From contig NZ_JAGTUF010000016.1 of NCBI RefSeq assembly GCF_018224925.1, positions 1-64,000 on the forward strand: a stretch of DNA of 64,000 nt, written 5' to 3'. The stretch comes from Magnetospirillum sulfuroxidans. GTDB taxonomy: Bacteria; Pseudomonadota; Alphaproteobacteria; Rhodospirillales; Magnetospirillaceae. Positions 56,971 through 64,000 of this stretch are shown here, in pieces. The translations under genes were made by a program, and so were the position numbers. The notes beneath the pieces were generated by a model. The model was not told where the DNA came from. It did not search any database and saw only the letters and a program-made list of their open reading frames with translations. Position 1 is the first letter of the stretch; each line of letters begins with the position of its first letter.

Positions 56971-57807
56971 ATGCCCGAGCTTCCCGAAGTCGAAACCGTC
57001 GCCCGTGGACTGGCCGCTGTGTGGCCCGGACACCGATTCGTCCGCGTCGAGGCGCGGCGCCCCGATCTGCGCAAACCCCTGCCCACGGATTTCGCCGCCC
57101 GTCTGACCGGACGCATGGTCGAAAGCGTCGGTCGCCGGGCCAAATACCTGCTGGTGCGCCTCGACGGCGGCCTGACGCTTTTGGGCCATCTGGGCATGTC
57201 GGGCGCCATGGTCATCAGCAAGGGCCGCAACGAGCCGCCGGGACCGCACGATCATGTGGAATTCCTAAGCGACGACGGCACCATGGTCACCTATCGCGAC
57301 CCCCGCCGCTTCGGCCTGATGGACCTGACCCTTGACCCGGCCAGTCACCCGTTGCTGGCCCATCTGGGGCCGGAACCGCTGGGGCCGGATTTCCATGAAC
57401 AGGCCCTGGCCATGGCGCTTAACGGCAAGGACGCTTCGATCAAGGCGGCGCTTTTGGACCAGAACGTGGTCGCCGGCCTCGGCAACATCTATGTGTCGGA
57501 AAGCCTGTTTCTGTCCGCCATTGATCCCACCCGTCCGGCCGGATCGCTGAAACCCGGCGAAATCAACACGCTGGTGACGGCCATTCGCGCCGTCCTTGAA
57601 CGCGCCATCGCCGCCGGCGGTTCGTCTTTGAAAGATCATGTGCAGCCCAATGGCGAATTAGGCTATTTCCAGCATTCCTTCACCGTCTACGACCGGGCGG
57701 GGCAAGCCTGCCCCGGTTGCGATTGCGACATCGCCCGGACCGGCGGCATCAAGCGGATTGTCCAATCGGGACGATCCACTTTCTACTGTGCGAAAAAACA
57801 GCGTTGA
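56971..57807 (+). CDS. mutM: Formamidopyrimidine-DNA glycosylase
   Basis: 278 residues. It removes 8-oxoguanine and nicks the strand. N-terminal Pro2-Glu3 (MPELPEVETV), the H2TH domain (AGLGNIYVSESLF) and the C-terminal zinc-finger region (Cys247, Cys250, Cys273) are visible. The final Cys of the usual YCPxCQ end is absent here: the end reads YCAKKQR. Cys252 could substitute. TTGACA at 56936-56941 may be a -35 box, but no good -10 is seen. Confidence 0.95.
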   Translation: MPELPEVETVARGLAAVWPGHRFVRVEARRPDLRKPLPTDFAARLTGRMVESVGRRAKYLLVRLDGGLTLLGHLGMSGAMVISKGRNEPPGPHDHVEFLSDDGTMVTYRDPRRFGLMDLTLDPASHPLLAHLGPEPLGPDFHEQALAMALNGKDASIKAALLDQNVVAGLGNIYVSESLFLSAIDPTRPAGSLKPGEINTLVTAIRAVLERAIAAGGSSLKDHVQPNGELGYFQHSFTVYDRAGQACPGCDCDIARTGGIKRIVQSGRSTFYCAKKQR

Positions 57808-57827
57808 TGGTATAGCCCTTGATCACC

Positions 57828-58184
57828 ATGCGGACTTTCACCTCCCTTATGGGCGCCATCGCCCTGCTGCTGCTGTCCTTGGGGACGGCCCAGGCTCAGG
57901 GATTCCTGTCTGCCTACGAAGACCTGCCGTTGCCGCCGGGCATGACCGAGGTGACGGATTCCGGTCTTTCCTTCGACACGCCCGCCGGGCGCATCGTCGA
58001 AGCTTTCGCCCGGGGCCCGCTCAAGGCCGGCGAAATCATCGCCTTTTATGCCGCCACCTTGCCGCAACTCGGCTGGACCCGGGACAGCGACAGACAGTAT
58101 CGGCGCGAAACCGAATTGCTGAAGCTGGACACCCAGGCCGAGGGCCGCAATGTCGTGGTCCATTTCACCATCGCACCGGAATAA
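57828..58184 (+). CDS. Small secreted protein of unknown function
   Basis: 118 residues from ATG 57828 (an in-frame TTG at 57819 adds three). A signal peptide ends near AQAQG. The mature part (~90 residues) has the pattern LPPGMTEV, FDTPAGRIVEAFARG, AFYAATLPQLGW and a beta-rich end VVVHFTIAPE. It resembles small periplasmic proteins found next to mutM in related genomes, but no function is known. It lies 24 bases before echA. Confidence 0.75.
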   Translation: MRTFTSLMGAIALLLLSLGTAQAQGFLSAYEDLPLPPGMTEVTDSGLSFDTPAGRIVEAFARGPLKAGEIIAFYAATLPQLGWTRDSDRQYRRETELLKLDTQAEGRNVVVHFTIAPE

Positions 58185-58208
58185 TCCATTCCAGAAGAGA
58201 GGCAACAG

Positions 58209-58985
58209 ATGCCCTACGAAAATATCACCGTCGAGACCCGCGGCCCCGTTGGCCTGATCACCTTGAATCGCCCCAAGGCCCTGAACGCCTTGTGCGCAGG
58301 CCTGATCAAGGAATTGGGCGCCGCCCTTGACGCCTTCGAGGCCGATGGCGAAATCGGCGCCGTGGTCCTGACCGGTTCGGAAAAGGCTTTCGCCGCCGGC
58401 GCCGACATCAAGGAAATGCAGTCCAAGTCATACATGGACGCCTATCTGGCCGATTTCATCACCAATGGCTGGGAACGCATCACCACCTGCCGCAAGCCGA
58501 TCATCGCCGCCGTCGCCGGCTATGCCCTGGGCGGCGGCTGTGAAGTGGCGATGATGTGCGATTTCATCCTCGCCGCCGACACCGCCAAATTCGGCCAGCC
58601 GGAAATCACCATCGGCACCATCCCCGGCGCCGGCGGCACCCAGCGTCTGACCCGTGCCGTCGGCAAGGCCAAGGCCATGGAAATGTGCCTGACCGGCCGC
58701 ATGATGGATGCCGCCGAAGCCGAACGCGCGGGTCTGGTCAGCCGGGTTATCGCCGCCGCCGACCTGCTGGACGAAGCCCTCAAGGTCGCCGACCGCATCG
58801 CCTCCATGAGCCGTCCGGTGGTCATGCTGGCCAAGGAATCGGTCAACGCCGCCTTTGAAACCACCCTGACCCAGGGCATCAAGTTCGAACGCCGCCTGTT
58901 CCATTCGACCTTCGCCTGCGAGGATCAAAAGGAAGGCATGGCCGCTTTCGCCGAAAAGCGCAGCCCGGTGTTCAAGAACCGCTGA
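58209..58985 (+). CDS. Enoyl-CoA hydratase
   Basis: 258 residues of the crotonase family; probably hydrates short-chain trans-2-enoyl-CoA in fatty acid oxidation. The oxyanion-hole loops [11 protein letters not shown] and [14 protein letters not shown] are present. The likely catalytic Glu is in [25 protein letters not shown] ribosome-binding sequence precedes the start. A terminator follows at 59005-59038. Confidence 0.95.
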   Translation: MPYENITVETRGPVGLITLNRPKALNALCAGLIKELGAALDAFEADGEIGAVVLTGSEKAFAAGADIKEMQSKSYMDAYLADFITNGWERITTCRKPIIAAVAGYALGGGCEVAMMCDFILAADTAKFGQPEITIGTIPGAGGTQRLTRAVGKAKAMEMCLTGRMMDAAEAERAGLVSRVIAAADLLDEALKVADRIASMSRPVVMLAKESVNAAFETTLTQGIKFERRLFHSTFACEDQKEGMAAFAEKRSPVFKNR

Positions 58986-59004
58986 TAAGGCGATCTTGAC
59001 CCTG

Positions 59005-59038
59005 ACGGCCCGCCGGACACATCCTGCGGGCCGTTTTT
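59005..59038 (+). terminator. Intrinsic terminator after the enoyl-CoA hydratase gene
   Basis: ACGGCCCGC (59005-59013) and GCGGGCCGT (59026-59034) form a nine-bp stem, followed by TTTTT (59034-59038). Confidence 0.93.
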
Positions 59039-59044
59039 ATGCCC

Positions 59045-59200
59045 ATGAGTGTGGGTCATGTCAGAGATTGTCGCCTTTTGATCTCCGAGACCGTCAAGCG
59101 CCTGAAACGGCGCCGCCTGATCGCCTCAAGCGCGCGCGGTCCCGATCGGATGACCCGGTTGGGACTGACCGTTGTTCGACCGCAATTGGACAATTGTTAA
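59045..59200 (+). pseudogene. 51-codon frame resembling a winged-helix fragment
   Basis: The frame encodes MSVGHVRDCRLLISETVKRL and then KRRRLIASSARGPDRM, ending in RPQLDNC. The centre looks like the recognition-helix/wing end of a MarR- or Crp-type winged helix. No ribosome-binding site is clear, and nothing upstream supplies the missing first helices. It may be a decayed regulator remnant or chance coding. It lies between a terminator and a minus-strand gene. Confidence 0.25.
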
Positions 59201-59222
59201 GCCGGACCGATGGTGGCGGGCG

Positions 59223-60146
59223 TCAGCCCGTCACCATTTCCACCAACTTCGCCTTGACCGGTTCCGGGTCCAGATCGGCCAGATCATCCTGACGCAACAG
59301 ACCGACACGGCCGCGCGGCGCGCACAGATCGGGATTGCTGGCGGCGGAAAACAGGACCAATGCCGGCGCTCCGGCCGCCGCAATCAGATGCATGGGGCCG
59401 GTGTCGTTGCCTAAAGCCAGCATGGCATGGCGGCCCAATCCCAAAATATCGAGAAACCCGGTTTTGCCGGTCAGGGCGATCGCCTGCGGGCAGGCCGTGG
59501 CGATGGCGACGATTTCCGCCCGTTCCTTGTCGGTCCCCAGCACCACCGGGGTAATGCCGCGCTGCGCCAACCACACCGCCACGGTGGCGAAATGGCCCGC
59601 CGGCCAGCGCTTGGCCGGACGATGCGGCGCTCCGCCCGGACAAAGCAGGGCAAAGGGATGGGGAAGGCCGAAACGGGATAAATCGGCCTCGGCCCAGGCT
59701 AGGTCGGCCGGCGGATAGGCGGCGATGCCGGCCATGGCCAATTGTTCCGCCTGACGCTCGGCCGTGTGCAGGAAATCGCGGCCGGGATTGGCATGCGGGT
59801 GGGAACATCCCGCCGCGATGCCCGACCATTCCACCCCCGGCCCCAGCAGGCGAAAATACCAGCCCGAGCGGTCGGACGTCTGCAAATCATAGACGCGGCC
59901 GAAACGGCCGCTTCGCAAGCGGGCGCGCAACGCCGCCAGCTTGCCCCACTGCCACAGCCGCGGCTTGTCGTCGATCCACACATGATCGAAGTAAGGCGAG
60001 GCCGCCGCCATCTCGGCAAAGGGCCGGGTCGTCAGCACGGTGATTTCCGCATCCGGGTGATGGGCACGGATGGCGGCAAAGGGGGCAAAAGCCTGAACGA
60101 AATCGCCCAAGGCCCCCAATTTTATCACCAATATCCGGCTTTTCAC
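59223..60146 (-). CDS. Glycosyltransferase family 9 (heptosyltransferase-like)
   Basis: 307 residues. LPS core heptosyltransferases of family GT9 use ADP-heptose, which hldD at 6527 would supply. Features: ILVIKLGALGDFVQAF at the N terminus, LLCPGGAPHRPAKRWP, ALTGKTGFLDIL, and LGNDTGPMHLIAAAG near the C terminus. It overlaps the upstream GT4 gene by four bases (ATGA), so both act in one pathway. Confidence 0.92.
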   Translation of the reverse strand: MKSRILVIKLGALGDFVQAFAPFAAIRAHHPDAEITVLTTRPFAEMAAASPYFDHVWIDDKPRLWQWGKLAALRARLRSGRFGRVYDLQTSDRSGWYFRLLGPGVEWSGIAAGCSHPHANPGRDFLHTAERQAEQLAMAGIAAYPPADLAWAEADLSRFGLPHPFALLCPGGAPHRPAKRWPAGHFATVAVWLAQRGITPVVLGTDKERAEIVAIATACPQAIALTGKTGFLDILGLGRHAMLALGNDTGPMHLIAAAGAPALVLFSAASNPDLCAPRGRVGLLRQDDLADLDPEPVKAKLVEMVTG

Positions 60147-61372
60147 GCCCGCTCCGGATCAATCAGCCAATCTTGCTGCGCTACCGGCGCCGCCCCCGAC
60201 AGAATTTCGGCATAGACGGTCAAGGTCTTGGCGCACATGGTTTCCTTGGTGAAATTGGCCCGCACGAAGGCTTGGCCAAGGTCGGCCATGCGCTGGCGAT
60301 CCTCGTGCGACAGATCGAGAAAACGGCCGATGGCGGCGGCCAGGGCGTGCGGATCGTCCGGGGGGGTCAGCCAGCCGGTGCGACCGGCCAAAACACTTTC
60401 GCGCGGGCCGCCATGATCGCTGGCGATAACCGGCCGGCCCATGGCCTGGGCCTCGACCACCACCCGGCCGAACGCTTCCGGGTCGGTCGAAGCGGAAACC
60501 ACCACGTCGGTCAGCATATAAGCGGCGGGCATGTCGTTGCATTCATCGACGATATGGACCACATGGGTCAGATCGCGCCGCTCGATAAGATCGACCAGTT
60601 CCTGACGGTAACCGGTGCGGCCCTGATCGGAACCGACCAGCAGGCACCGGACGTCGTGGCGTCCCAACACGGCCAGCGCCTCGATCAGCACCTTTTGCCC
60701 CTTCCAGCGGGTCAGACGGCCGGGCAGCATGATGACCGGATAGCCGTCGGGCAAACGCCAGCGATTGGCCAGTTGGATAATGCGTTCCTGACTGACCCGG
60801 TTGGGATCGAATTTGGTCAGATCGACCCCCCGCGGAATGACGCGGATGCGCTCCGCCGCCAGCCCATAGATGCGCCGGGCGTGTTCGGCGATGAATTCGG
60901 AAATGGCGATCACCCGTTCGCCCCGCACCATCACCGAATTGTACCAATGCTTGAGGCCGAACCCACCCAGATTATAGGTGCCGTGGAAAGTGGTCATGAA
61001 CGGCACGCCAACCCGGTTGGCGGCGGCCAAGGCGCTCCAGGCCGGCGCGCGTGAGCGGGCGTGGACGATATCGACGCCGCGCTCGCGGATCAGCCGCTCC
61101 AAACGTTTGACATTGGCGCGCATGACCAGCGGATTCTTCGACGCCAACGGCATTTCCACATGCTCGGCGCCGGCGCGGATCAGTTCGCGCACCATGGGGC
61201 CGCCGGACGAAGCGACGATGGCTTTCCAGCCCGCCTCGCACAGGGCTTGGGCGACCTCGACGGTGCCGCGTTCGACGCCTCCGGTGACCAGGGCCGGCAG
61301 CACTTGCAGAACGACCGGTTGACGGACGGCGCTTTCGGCGGCATCGATGGGGGCAGTATCAGTTTCCGACAT
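60143..61372 (-). CDS. Glycosyltransferase family 4
   Basis: 409 residues if ATG 61372 is used; ATG 61390 and 61396 would add a short N tail and overlap the divergent hydrolase start. GT-B fold: N domain VLQVLPALVTGGVERGTVEVAQAL (in parts: LPALVTGGVERG), donor domain MLPGRLTRWKGQKVLIEAL and the EAFGRVVVEAQAMGRPVIASDHGG signature. It likely adds a sugar to LPS core or a related glycan, with the GT9 gene that follows. Confidence 0.9.
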   Translation of the reverse strand: MSETDTAPIDAAESAVRQPVVLQVLPALVTGGVERGTVEVAQALCEAGWKAIVASSGGPMVRELIRAGAEHVEMPLASKNPLVMRANVKRLERLIRERGVDIVHARSRAPAWSALAAANRVGVPFMTTFHGTYNLGGFGLKHWYNSVMVRGERVIAISEFIAEHARRIYGLAAERIRVIPRGVDLTKFDPNRVSQERIIQLANRWRLPDGYPVIMLPGRLTRWKGQKVLIEALAVLGRHDVRCLLVGSDQGRTGYRQELVDLIERRDLTHVVHIVDECNDMPAAYMLTDVVVSASTDPEAFGRVVVEAQAMGRPVIASDHGGPRESVLAGRTGWLTPPDDPHALAAAIGRFLDLSHEDRQRMADLGQAFVRANFTKETMCAKTLTVYAEILSGAAPVAQQDWLIDPERA

Positions 61373-61394
61373 GGATTGGGGCAAGTTCATGACC

Positions 61395-62156
61395 ATGGTT
61401 GAAGGCGGCGCAATATTAACACGCACGGACGGTGCGTCCATGGCATACCAACGCTTAGAAGGCAAGACGCCAGGGATCGTCTTCTTACACGGTTTCCATT
61501 CCGACATGGAAGGGACCAAAGCCTTAGCCCTGGAAAGCCTGTGCCGAAACCAGGGGCGCGCCTTTCTGCGCTTCGACCTGTTCGGCCACGGCAAAAGCTC
61601 GGGCCGGGTCGAGGACGGCTCGGTCAGCCGTTGGGCCGACGACGCCGTCGCCGCCCTGGATGAACTGACCCAGGGGCCGCAAGTCCTGGTCGGCTCGTCC
61701 TTGGGCGGGTGGATCGCGTTGTTGGCGGCCTTGCGCCGGCGTGACCGCGTCGCCGCGCTGGTCGGAATCGCCGCCGCCCCCGATTTCACCGAAGATTTGA
61801 TGTGGGCCGAATTCACCCCCGAACAACGCCACGACCTGTTGGCCCAAGGCTATGTGATCCAGCCCAATTGTTACGAGCCGGAAAACCCCTGGACCGTGCC
61901 GCGGCTGTTGATCGAGGACGGCCGCAACAATCTGCTGTTGCGCGACACCATCAATCTGTTTTGCCCGGTGCGGCTGATCCAAGGCCAAAAAGACGCCGAC
62001 GTCCCCTGGCAGACGGCGGTGAAAATCGCCGATTGCCTGGCCTCCGACGATGTGGAAATCACCCTGATCAAGGATGGCGACCACCGCCTCAGCCGCGACC
62101 GCGACCTCGCCCGCATGACCCGTCAGGTCGAAATCTTGATGGCGGGGCTGGCGTGA
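61395..62156 (+). CDS. Alpha/beta hydrolase
   Basis: 253 residues from ATG 61395, which keeps the family-type N end (ILTRTDGASMAYQRLEG); ATG 61440 is an alternative. The nucleophile elbow is VGSSLGGWIA, preceded by FLHGFHSDMEGTKALA. Asp in IQGQKDADVPW and His in KDGDHRLSR complete a likely triad. It resembles serine hydrolases of the palmitoyl-thioesterase/ABHD10 type. Divergent from the GT4 gene and coupled to the FkbM gene by GTGA. Confidence 0.88.
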   Translation: MVEGGAILTRTDGASMAYQRLEGKTPGIVFLHGFHSDMEGTKALALESLCRNQGRAFLRFDLFGHGKSSGRVEDGSVSRWADDAVAALDELTQGPQVLVGSSLGGWIALLAALRRRDRVAALVGIAAAPDFTEDLMWAEFTPEQRHDLLAQGYVIQPNCYEPENPWTVPRLLIEDGRNNLLLRDTINLFCPVRLIQGQKDADVPWQTAVKIADCLASDDVEITLIKDGDHRLSRDRDLARMTRQVEILMAGLA

Positions 62157-63085
62157 ATACCGATTTTTTCCGCCGCACCGGCTTGGCCGAGATCATCACC
62201 GCCGCCGACTTGTCCGCCGTCGACATCGGTTCGCGCGGAGGCTTTGACCCCGACCTTTTGCCCATCGCCTGGGCGGTCGGCGGCATCGGCTTCGAGCCCG
62301 AGCCGCAAGCCTTTGCCGCGCTGCAAGCATCGGACCCGGCCCCATGGCGGTCCATCCGCTGGCTGCCCTCCGCCGTTGGTGAAAAGAACGGTCCCGCCAC
62401 CTTGTGGGTGCCGCCCGACCCGGTAGGGGCGTCCTTGCTGGAACATGATCCAGCGGTGGGGCGCCGCTTTGGCCTGTCGCACCTGACCTCTGACTGCCGG
62501 GCCTTGGCGGTGGAAACCGTTACCCTGGATCACGCCTTGGACGGCCTGCCCGCACCGGCTTATCTCAAGCTGGATGTCGAAGGGGCGGAATTGTCGATCT
62601 TGCGCGCCGCCCCGCGCAGCCTGGCCTCGGCCGTGGCGATCAAGGCCGAAGCCGCCTTTGTCGCCGCCCGCAAGAACCAACCGCTGGTGGCCGACCTCGA
62701 TCAGTTCATGCGCGGCAATGGCTTTGAGTTGATGGACATCATCCGCCCGACCCATTGGCGCAGCCGCCCGGTCGCCCCGCACCCTTATTCCTCGGCCGGG
62801 AAACCGGCCTATTCCCGGGGCCAGATCGGCCAATGCGATTTGCTGTATTTCCGCCGCCCCGAGGCGATCACTTCGCCGGAACAACGGCTCAAGGCCGGGC
62901 TGATCGCCATGGCCCTCGGTTATTTCGACCACGCCACGCCGCTGTTGCGACAGGCCGACCTGGATATCGAGCTTGTGGCCAAGGCTTCGCGCCGGATGGG
63001 CCAGCGCATCGCGCTGCGGCAAATGCGCGATAGCTTGCGCGACCTGGTTCCCTTGCTGCGCTCGTGGCTGGTCGGAATCCCTTAA
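62153..63085 (+). CDS. FkbM-family methyltransferase
   Basis: 310 residues, GTG start at 62153 overlapping the hydrolase stop. SAM site AVDIGSRGGFDPDL, then the FkbM marker LKLDVEGAELSILRAA. FkbM enzymes O-methylate sugars or polyketides. The setting among glycosyltransferases points to a surface glycan. Its 3' end overlaps the next gene's stop by four bases on the opposite strand. Confidence 0.88.
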   Translation: MNTDFFRRTGLAEIITAADLSAVDIGSRGGFDPDLLPIAWAVGGIGFEPEPQAFAALQASDPAPWRSIRWLPSAVGEKNGPATLWVPPDPVGASLLEHDPAVGRRFGLSHLTSDCRALAVETVTLDHALDGLPAPAYLKLDVEGAELSILRAAPRSLASAVAIKAEAAFVAARKNQPLVADLDQFMRGNGFELMDIIRPTHWRSRPVAPHPYSSAGKPAYSRGQIGQCDLLYFRRPEAITSPEQRLKAGLIAMALGYFDHATPLLRQADLDIELVAKASRRMGQRIALRQMRDSLRDLVPLLRSWLVGIP

Positions 63086-63639
63086 TCCCGACACGGATGA
63101 CGGGAATCCGCGGTATCGCACACGTCGATGGCATCGGCGTAAGCGCGCCACTGCGCCAATTCGGCATCGGGAACCGGCACCGCGCCCAAGCCGAAGGGGG
63201 CGCCGCGCCACATGCGGCTGACCACATAAAGCGCCTCGCGGCCCCGGATGACGAAGTGCAGCACATAGGTGCCGTGGCCGTCGCCTTTGTATTTTCCGCA
63301 GGCGATGGTGCGCGAGCCGGCCTCGTAGCCGCTGACCCGTCCCAGACTGGACGGACCGGCGGCAGCCGCCTCGCAGACGCCGGCCGCATTGGAGACCGCT
63401 TGATCCAAGAACGCCTGCACCGTCAGCGGCACCCCGCGAAATGCCTGCACGCTGACCCGCCGGGTCCAGGTTTCGCCGGTTTCGTCGGCTGGGATCAGCT
63501 CTGTCGCCTCGCCGGTCTTGTCCGCGACCGCACTGAGAACCTTCCAATCGACCAGTTGCGGCACCTGCAAGCGTTCGGCGGCACCGGCCGGCGCGGCCAC
63601 CGCGATCAAAGCCAAGCAAGCACTGACAATCCGCCGCAT
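63082..63639 (-). CDS. Secreted protein of unknown function
   Basis: 185 residues from ATG 63639. A signal peptide ends near APAGAAE. The mature protein has VSGYEAGSRTIACGKYKG, TYVLHFVIRGREALYVVSRMW and four cysteines that could form disulfides. No known family was recognised. It is convergent with the FkbM gene and divergent from the EmrA-like gene, so it is a single transcription unit. Confidence 0.75.
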   Translation of the reverse strand: MRRIVSACLALIAVAAPAGAAERLQVPQLVDWKVLSAVADKTGEATELIPADETGETWTRRVSVQAFRGVPLTVQAFLDQAVSNAAGVCEAAAAGPSSLGRVSGYEAGSRTIACGKYKGDGHGTYVLHFVIRGREALYVVSRMWRGAPFGLGAVPVPDAELAQWRAYADAIDVCDTADSRHPCRD

Positions 63640-63789
63640 CACATCCCCCGACAAAGAGAAAAAGCCTAACCCGGCGGCGCCTGCCGCACAATCTTATCCC
63701 GTTCGCCCCAGGGGCTGGCGTTGAATTTTCAAAAACCCTGGCCCGGATAATGCGCGCCCCTTGACCTGAGATCGCCACGACGCATATAA

Positions 63790-63806
63790 AACTGAACCGT
63801 TCAGTT
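63790..63806. promoter_or_regulatory. 17-bp palindrome, probable TetR-family operator
   Basis: AACTGAACCGTTCAGTT is a perfect palindrome ending 12 bases before the EmrA/HlyD start. GAAC-C-GTTC cores of this form are typical TetR/AcrR operators controlling efflux genes. No TetR gene is inside the window; it would lie to the right or elsewhere. Confidence 0.7.
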
Positions 63807-63818
63807 CAGGTCGTCCCC

Positions 63819-64000
63819 ATGAAAAAGATCATTCTCCGCGTCGCCGCCCTTGTCGCTCTGTGTGCCGCCGTGTTTTTCGGCTGGCGCTGGTACGCCGATG
63901 GCCGCTTCATGGAATCCACCGATGACGCCTATGTGGAAGGCGACATCACCAACATGACGCCCAAGGTGGCCGGCCATGTGGTCGAAGTGGTGGTCGACGA
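63819..64000 (+). CDS. HlyD/EmrA-family membrane fusion protein (5' end only)
   Basis: 60 codons are visible before the right edge. An N-terminal membrane anchor (MKKIILRVAALVALCAAVFF then GWRWY) is followed by the EmrA-type start of the periplasmic part, STDDAYVEGDITNMTPKVAG. Such adaptors link inner-membrane MFS pumps to outer-membrane channels for drug export. Control by a TetR-type repressor is suggested by the palindrome upstream. Confidence 0.85.
   Translation, partial: MKKIILRVAALVALCAAVFFGWRWYADGRFMESTDDAYVEGDITNMTPKVAGHVVEVVVD

Noticed and set aside
61373-61816. Long N-terminal extension of the GT4 gene
   Set aside because: The extension is antisense to the alpha/beta hydrolase gene and has shadow-like composition (Ser/Arg/Pro-rich).

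Overview
The window is high-GC DNA from an alphaproteobacterium, most likely a Rhodospirillales member close to Magnetospirillum. This is inferred from gene content and order: petABC, an mtnP/mtnA/aldolase locus like that of Rhodospirillum rubrum, a split glycine decarboxylase operon behind a tandem glycine riboswitch, coaBC-ubiB-ubiE, and the gpmI-envC-ctpA-yibQ-rppH run. No rRNA, tRNA, CRISPR array, phage or intact insertion sequence was seen. The region is nearly all core chromosome, densely coding, with many 1-4 base start/stop overlaps. No gap between genes exceeds 300 bases.

Layout. 1-2346 (-): N-terminal part of a giant cadherin/VCBS-type repeat protein, with an intrinsic terminator inside its own leader. 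2505-6409 (-): uvrB, proC, a YbjN-like gene and ubiK. 6527-12315 (+): heptose epimerase, lgt, a MidA-like methyltransferase, pgeF, a 25-codon micro-ORF, a lipoprotein and prs. 12447-13621 (-): a methyltransferase and trmL. 13782-16351 (+): the cytochrome bc1 operon. 16544-17110 (-): a secreted transglutaminase-like protein. 17232-20259 (+): mtnP, mtnA and a class II aldolase, which fit the methylthioadenosine-to-DHAP shunt. 20271-22794 (-): a two-component system and a MarR regulator. 22879-25608 (+): ilvE and a chemoreceptor with a c-type heme motif. 25788-28160: a DUF6624-like gene, an AraC regulator and an EamA exporter.

28223-35229 (+): a cell-envelope run (gpmI, envC-like, ctpA, yibQ-like, rppH, class D beta-lactamase). 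35357-37464 (+): a methyltransferase/Rossmann fusion and a double GNAT. 37476-37647: nested palindromic repeats. 37697-39235 (-): a TPR protein. 39342-43940 (-): gcvPB-gcvPA-gcvH-gcvT behind a tandem glycine riboswitch. 43999-44529 (-): a lipoprotein. 44636-47492 (+): ispH, GNAT, thrB and rnhA.

47591-56886 (-): a flavin-binding-fold protein and hemerythrin pair; fmt-def; a sulfur module (dsrE-like, moeB-like, cysK, Rrf2 regulator); dut, coaBC, ubiB and ubiE. 56971-58985 (+): mutM, a small secreted protein and an enoyl-CoA hydratase. 59223-63085: LPS/surface glycan genes (GT9 and GT4 on -, hydrolase and FkbM methyltransferase on +). The right edge holds a secreted protein (-) and the start of an EmrA/HlyD pump gene (+) behind a TetR-type palindrome.

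The less ordinary items are the adhesin leader terminator, the DHAP-shunt locus with an opposing cysteine-containing small gene, the heme chemoreceptor, the chromosomal class D beta-lactamase, the Rrf2-cysK-moeB-dsrE group and several palindromic elements. No wholly new multi-gene system is evident.
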